The notes under the pieces: model-generated
Told to the model about the DNA's origin: nothing
The model's input: only the letters and a program-made list of their open reading frames with translations
Databases searched by the model: none
Shown: in pieces, positions 12,299-13,364 of the stretch
How positions within the stretch are numbered: position 1 is the first letter of the stretch
Layout: the number at the start of each line of letters is the position of its first letter
DNA from: an uncultured Fretibacterium sp.
GTDB taxonomy: Bacteria > Synergistota > Synergistia > Synergistales > Aminobacteriaceae
Direction of reading: 5' to 3'
DNA length: 13,364 bases
NCBI RefSeq assembly: GCF_938030725.1
Contig: NZ_CALHIQ010000098.1
Span: forward strand, 1-13,364
Translations under genes and position numbers: made by a program

Positions 12299-13364
12299 AT
12301 GAGACTGGAACTTCACAAGCTTTTTGTCAAGCAGCTTAAGTTCGGCGACAAGACCGGCTTCTCCGGCGGCACTCTGACCGTGAACAAGAAGGAGTTGCTG
12401 GACCTCATCGCCGAGGACCCGCTCCTTGGGAAGAACCTCGACGTCGATCTGGCGATGCCGGGCGAGAGCGTCCGCATCATGCCGGTGAAGGACGTCGTTG
12501 AGCCCCGCTGGAAGATCGAGGGCAAGGGGCAGGTGTTCCCCGGCATTCTGGGCGACGTCGAGACCGTCGGCGAGGGCAAGACGCTCGTTCTCTCCGGCGC
12601 GGCCGTCGTCACCGCCGGCAAGCTGGTGCGCTTCCAGGAGGGCATCATCGACATGACGGGCCCCGGCGCGGAGTACACGCCCTATTCCGAGACGTGCAAC
12701 GTCGTCCTGGTCCTGGAGCCGTCGGACCCGGAGATGGACAAGCACGACTACGAGAAGGCCTGCCGCGTAGCCGGGATCAAGGCCGCTGCCTATCTGGCGA
12801 AGGCCTGCGCCGACGTCAAGGCGGAGAAGGTGGAGATTTACAACCAGGCTAACATCAAGGAGGCCATGTGGGCCCATCCCGGCCTGCCGAAGGTGGGCTA
12901 CCTCTACATGCTCCAGACTCAGGGCCTGCTCCACGACACCTACCTCTACGGCGTGGACGTGAAGAAAATCCTGCCGACGGTCCTCTCCCCGCTTGAGGTC
13001 ATGGACGGCGCCATCGCTTCCGGAAACTGCGTTTCCGCCTGTGACAAGAACAGCACCTACTCCCACCAGAACAACCCCATCATCGCGGACATGCTGAAGC
13101 GCCACGGACGGGACTTCAACTTCGTGACCTGCATCGTCACGAATGAGAACGTCACCCTGGCCGACAAGCGCCGCAGCAGCACCTACGCCACGAAGCTGGC
13201 CGCCATGCTGGGGCTCGACGGCGTGGTCATCAGCGAGGAGGGCTTCGGCAACCCGGACGCCGACCTGGTGATGAACTGCTGGAAGGCGGAGCGCATGGGC
13301 ATCAAGACCACGCTCATGACGGACGAGTACGCCGGACAGGACGGCGCGAGCCAGTCCCTGGCGG
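12299..13364 (+). CDS. grdE: Glycine/sarcosine/betaine reductase component B precursor GrdE (3' end outside window)
   Basis: The first 355 residues are present and the frame runs off the window. The start is an ATG at 12299 with AGGAGG 10 bases upstream (12283-12288), opening MRLELHKLFVKQLKFGDKTG. Characteristic segments include YNQANIKEAMWAHPGLP and YLYGVDVKKILPTVLSPLEV. The processing site SGNCVSACDKNSTY has Asn243-Cys244: GrdE is a proprotein cleaved before this Cys, which becomes the pyruvoyl group that binds the substrate amino group as a Schiff base. With the other grd proteins the pathway yields acetyl phosphate and ammonia from glycine. Preceding genes grdX and trxA, and the glycine riboswitch, favour the glycine-specific form over sarcosine or betaine types. 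Downstream grdA/grdB-type selenoprotein genes are expected beyond the edge. Confidence 0.94.
   Translation, partial: MRLELHKLFVKQLKFGDKTGFSGGTLTVNKKELLDLIAEDPLLGKNLDVDLAMPGESVRIMPVKDVVEPRWKIEGKGQVFPGILGDVETVGEGKTLVLSGAAVVTAGKLVRFQEGIIDMTGPGAEYTPYSETCNVVLVLEPSDPEMDKHDYEKACRVAGIKAAAYLAKACADVKAEKVEIYNQANIKEAMWAHPGLPKVGYLYMLQTQGLLHDTYLYGVDVKKILPTVLSPLEVMDGAIASGNCVSACDKNSTYSHQNNPIIADMLKRHGRDFNFVTCIVTNENVTLADKRRSSTYATKLAAMLGLDGVVISEEGFGNPDADLVMNCWKAERMGIKTTLMTDEYAGQDGASQSLA

Noticed and set aside
12251..13105. A 284-codon minus-strand frame
   Set aside because: Antisense to grdE, whose motifs and ribosome binding site are clear; the translation is Leu/Val/His-rich with no domain.
12299..13364. In-frame TGA selenocysteine codons in the grd genes
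   Set aside because: No internal TGA occurs in grdX, trxA or the visible part of grdE; the selenoprotein genes of this pathway would lie downstream of the window.

Overview
The window reads as bacterial chromosome from an amino-acid-fermenting anaerobe, most likely a member of the Synergistota or a related anaerobic lineage. The main grounds are a glycine riboswitch leading into grdX, thioredoxin and grdE (the start of a glycine/sarcosine/betaine reductase operon), the high-GC codon use of guaA and the grd genes, and the mix of ferredoxin-flavoprotein fusions and radical SAM chemistry. The lineage is an inference; there is no rRNA or other marker here.

Layout. (1) 1-392: a truncated VOC/glyoxalase-like gene (minus strand) with its promoter intact, then sequence without a clear gene. 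(2) 393-1462, minus strand: an HxlR-type redox regulator followed by an FMN-split-barrel/2x[4Fe-4S] ferredoxin fusion. (3) 1711-4655, plus strand: a four-gene run made of a 57-residue Cys-repeat peptide not covered by ordinary gene calling, a radical SAM/SPASM maturase, a second FMN-barrel/ferredoxin fusion paralogous to the one across the divergent promoter region, and an MDR-family oxidoreductase. This is the most interesting part: it looks like an ACGX-repeat RiPP-type modification system with dedicated redox partners. (4) 4816-5100, minus: a small conserved-looking protein resembling the DUF6506 type. (5) 5181-8959, minus: a type IIS-like restriction-modification operon, with a double (fused) N6-adenine methyltransferase upstream of an AlwI-family endonuclease. 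A ~200-bp MITE-like element with terminal inverted repeats and a TTAA duplication sits exactly at the stop codon of the methyltransferase, splitting the two genes. (6) 9256-10782, minus: guaA (GMP synthase) with a strong terminator. (7) 11091-13364, plus: a sigma-70 promoter, a single-aptamer glycine riboswitch, grdX, a thioredoxin gene and the 5' part of grdE, which runs off the window.

How the genes work together. In region 3 the peptide would be the substrate of the SPASM enzyme; the ferredoxin fusion could supply low-potential electrons for radical SAM chemistry, and the HxlR protein, whose promoter has an inverted repeat over its -10 box, is the obvious regulator. In region 7, glycine sensed by the riboswitch would control the machinery that reduces glycine to acetyl phosphate, with thioredoxin as electron donor. 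Region 5 is a self-contained defence module whose lower-GC look and inserted element fit horizontal acquisition.

All assignments come from reading motifs and residues by eye; no database search was run.
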